From CAYXTC01 sp964468405 (GTDB lineage: Bacteria > Patescibacteriota > Minisyncoccia > Minisyncoccales > GWA2-38-27), in contig CAYXTC010000027.1 in NCBI GenBank assembly GCA_964468405.1, positions 1 through 7,015 of the forward strand: a DNA stretch of 7,015 nucleotides. The letters run 5' to 3'. The notes under the pieces are model-generated. The model was not told where the DNA came from, searched no databases, and worked only from the letters and a program-made list of their open reading frames with translations. Every line of letters starts with the position of its first letter. Within the stretch, counting starts at the first letter, position 1. Both the position numbers and the translations under genes were made by a program. Shown here piece by piece: positions 6,004 to 7,015 of this stretch.

Positions 6004-6701
6004 AAGACGCCATCGAAATTACCGTATGAAAATTCTCCTATCTTAATATTCCCAGATAAATCTATGTCGCCATAGGAGAGCGAACTCTCGCCTACCTCTT
6101 TGCCGTCAACATACATTTTACAAACAGATCCTGAAACATGACCGTCGCAGGAGACAGCGGCATGGTGCCACCTATCCTTTTCTAATATTGCACCAGAAGT
6201 AACCCCCCCGGCACTCTCTAGATAAAGTTCCAACCCGTTGTTGTAAATATAAAGAAGAATATGGTAGTCACCTTTGCCTATTATGGTCGGACAGCAACCA
6301 TCAAGACTCTCTGATGAATTAAACCAACTTTCTATGGTAAATCCCTCTTCCATTTCGCTTTCAATGCCTCCATCGGCGTCATCGATCTCAATATTAGAAC
6401 TACTACCGTTAAATTTGGCTCCTCCTCTCATTTTCCCTTCGGCTGGGGAAACATTGGTAAGGGTTCCATCATTCCCGTTTCCGCTGCTGTCTTTTTCTAA
6501 GTCGCTTGAGTCGTCAAAGTTCCAAATCCCTATGGCATCGGCCCCAAGGCCATGATAGACAGAAGAACTGAACTGTTCTCCACTGGCCTCGCTTGCACTT
6601 TGCCTGGCTCCCCTCAAGGAAACCAAAACAATACTGGCTAAAAGCCCTACGATGGCTATAACAACCAACAATTCAACTAAAGTAAATGCTTTTTGTTTCA
6701 T
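5907..6701 (-). CDS. Type IV pilin-like protein with LamG-type head
   Basis: This 264-residue protein starts with a class III prepilin signal, MKQKA|FTLVELLVVIAIV. The likely prepilin-peptidase site follows Ala5 (Ala rather than the usual Gly at -1), Phe is +1 and Glu10 is the conserved Glu+5. Residues 6-28 form the hydrophobic N-terminal helix that holds pilins in the membrane or fibre. From about 55 to 246 is a LamG/concanavalin-like domain: GIWNFDDSSD (58-67), DSSGNGNDGTL (71-81), GGAKFNGSSS (93-102), GFTIESWF (120-127), DRWHHAAVSCDG (176-187), MYVDGKEVG (196-204) and GVLDEVRLYSIPLSSAQIK (231-249). Cysteines at 136, 137, 185 and 194 could pair outside the cell. Such a head suggests binding to glycans or surfaces, but no ligand can be named. 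It is homologous to the gene just upstream. TAA stop, 5 nt before tpiA. Confidence 0.92.
   Translation of the reverse strand: MKQKAFTLVELLVVIAIVGLLASIVLVSLRGARQSASEASGEQFSSSVYHGLGADAIGIWNFDDSSDLEKDSSGNGNDGTLTNVSPAEGKMRGGAKFNGSSSNIEIDDADGGIESEMEEGFTIESWFNSSESLDGCCPTIIGKGDYHILLYIYNNGLELYLESAGGVTSGAILEKDRWHHAAVSCDGHVSGSVCKMYVDGKEVGESSLSYGDIDLSGNIKIGEFSYGNFDGVLDEVRLYSIPLSSAQIKDHYVAGAEERGLVIK
5909..5914 (-). promoter_or_regulatory. Weak candidate -10 (TAAAAT) before tpiA
   Basis: TAAAAT ends 7 nt before the tpiA ATG and overlaps the last codons of the upstream prepilin gene. It fits the start-site pattern of infA and the FtsA-like gene, but it lies in coding sequence (an Ile-Lys-stop context rich in A and T), so chance is likely. 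Confidence 0.2.
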
Positions 6702-6720
6702 GGTTTATAGATTATTATTT

Positions 6721-6726
6721 ATTATA
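6721..6726 (-). promoter_or_regulatory. Candidate -10 (TATAAT) of the LamG prepilin gene
   Basis: TATAAT lies in the 28-nt gap between the two LamG prepilin genes, 19 nt before the ATG, predicting a leader of about a dozen nt with no SD. A weaker TAATCT (6714-6709) sits 7 nt before the ATG. No convincing -35 is seen. The gap is almost entirely A and T, so a chance match is possible. Confidence 0.35.
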
Positions 6727-6729
6727 TCT

Positions 6730-6826
6730 TTATTTTAACACTGTTCCTCTTTTTTCCAAACCCGCAGCATAATGTTTTTGTATCTGCGCAGAACCCAGGT
6801 CCTTAGGATAAATTCGAACCTCGTCT
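6730..6826 (-). repeat. 3' end of upstream LamG gene, paired with 5907-6003
   Basis: This is the partner copy of the duplicated C-terminal coding segment. Both end HYxAGxExRGxVxK followed by TAA, and both keep the same length from DEVR to the stop. It supports origin of the two genes by tandem duplication. Confidence 0.6.
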
Positions 6827-7015
6827 ATGTCGCCGGAGAAAAAAGTAGTTTCCGGCAACTCCAGGTACTGACCCGAACCATCCAAAGAAAGACCCTGCCT
6901 GAATTTTTCGCTGTCTTCGTTAATAGAGGCTCCTCCCATCAGAGAACCGTCATGATCATTCCCTCTACTGTCTCTCGGCGTACCGTCATCAAAGTTATAT
7001 ATCCCAACTGCATCA
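6730..7015 (-). CDS. LamG-type pilin-like protein, C-terminal part (gene continues past the right edge)
   Basis: The frame is open to the window edge and reads DAVGIYNFDDGTPRDSRGN at its visible start, which aligns with DAIGIWNFDDSSDLEKDSSGN of the neighbouring prepilin (55-75). The Met at 6939 is therefore internal, and the true start, presumably with a prepilin signal, lies to the right. After LSLDGSGQYLELPETTFFSG the sequence goes straight to DIDEVRIYPKDLGSAQIQKHY. Compared with its neighbour about 115 residues are absent, including the WHH and YVDG strands. The reading frame is intact, so this is either a short form of the family or an in-frame deletion. The last 31 residues align without gaps with the neighbour (19 identical). 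TAA stop; the next gene starts 28 nt later. Role: likely a pilin or pseudopilin, inferred from the paralogue. Confidence 0.75.
   Translation of the reverse strand, partial: DAVGIYNFDDGTPRDSRGNDHDGSLMGGASINEDSEKFRQGLSLDGSGQYLELPETTFFSGDIDEVRIYPKDLGSAQIQKHYAAGLEKRGTVLK

Noticed and set aside
5600..6555. Plus-strand open frames opposite tpiA and the LamG prepilin
   Set aside because: They are shadows of two well-supported minus-strand genes, with low-complexity Ser/Pro/Leu-rich products.
6730..6939. A separate 69-residue gene starting at the ATG at 6939
   Set aside because: The frame stays open to the window edge and the upstream residues align with the LamG start of the neighbouring protein, so this Met is internal.

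Overview
The window looks like chromosome from a Patescibacteria/Candidate Phyla Radiation bacterium, most likely Parcubacteria-like. This is inferred from several signs together: an AlaRS of only 594 residues, prepilins with LamG-type heads, a membrane-anchored baseplate-J-like protein beside an FtsA/PilM-type ATPase, very tight gene packing, and almost no Shine-Dalgarno sequences. UGA is used as a stop (tpiA, and the FtsA-like gene) and Trp is TGG, so the recoded UGA=Gly code of Gracilibacteria/SR1 does not apply. Species and lineage cannot be fixed from the sequence alone.

All nine genes lie on the minus strand, so they read from the right edge to the left. (1) At 7015-5907 are two tandem genes for LamG-headed type IV pilin-like proteins; the first runs off the window and its LamG core appears to be missing. 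(2) At 5901-2866 are three compact housekeeping or conserved genes: tpiA (glycolysis), a YkuK-family RNase H-like gene, and alaS. The last two overlap by one base (TAATG). (3) At 2826-374 is a two-gene unit joined by an ATGA overlap: an FtsA/PilM-type actin-fold ATPase, then a single-pass membrane protein of the CPR baseplate J/gp47-like type. (4) At 328-1 are infA (IF-1) and the start of rpmJ (ribosomal protein L36), the usual lead-in to a ribosomal alpha operon that would continue past the left edge.

The longest gap between genes is 45 bp, so no stretch over 300 bp lacks a gene. I see no RNA gene, CRISPR array, insertion sequence or convincing terminator. The gaps are AT-rich, and several hold a TATAAT-like hexamer 5-9 nt before the start codon with no ribosome-binding site, which suggests leaderless or near-leaderless transcripts. 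The points most worth a second look are this start-site pattern, the FtsA-like/membrane-protein pair, the minimal AlaRS and the tandem LamG pilins.
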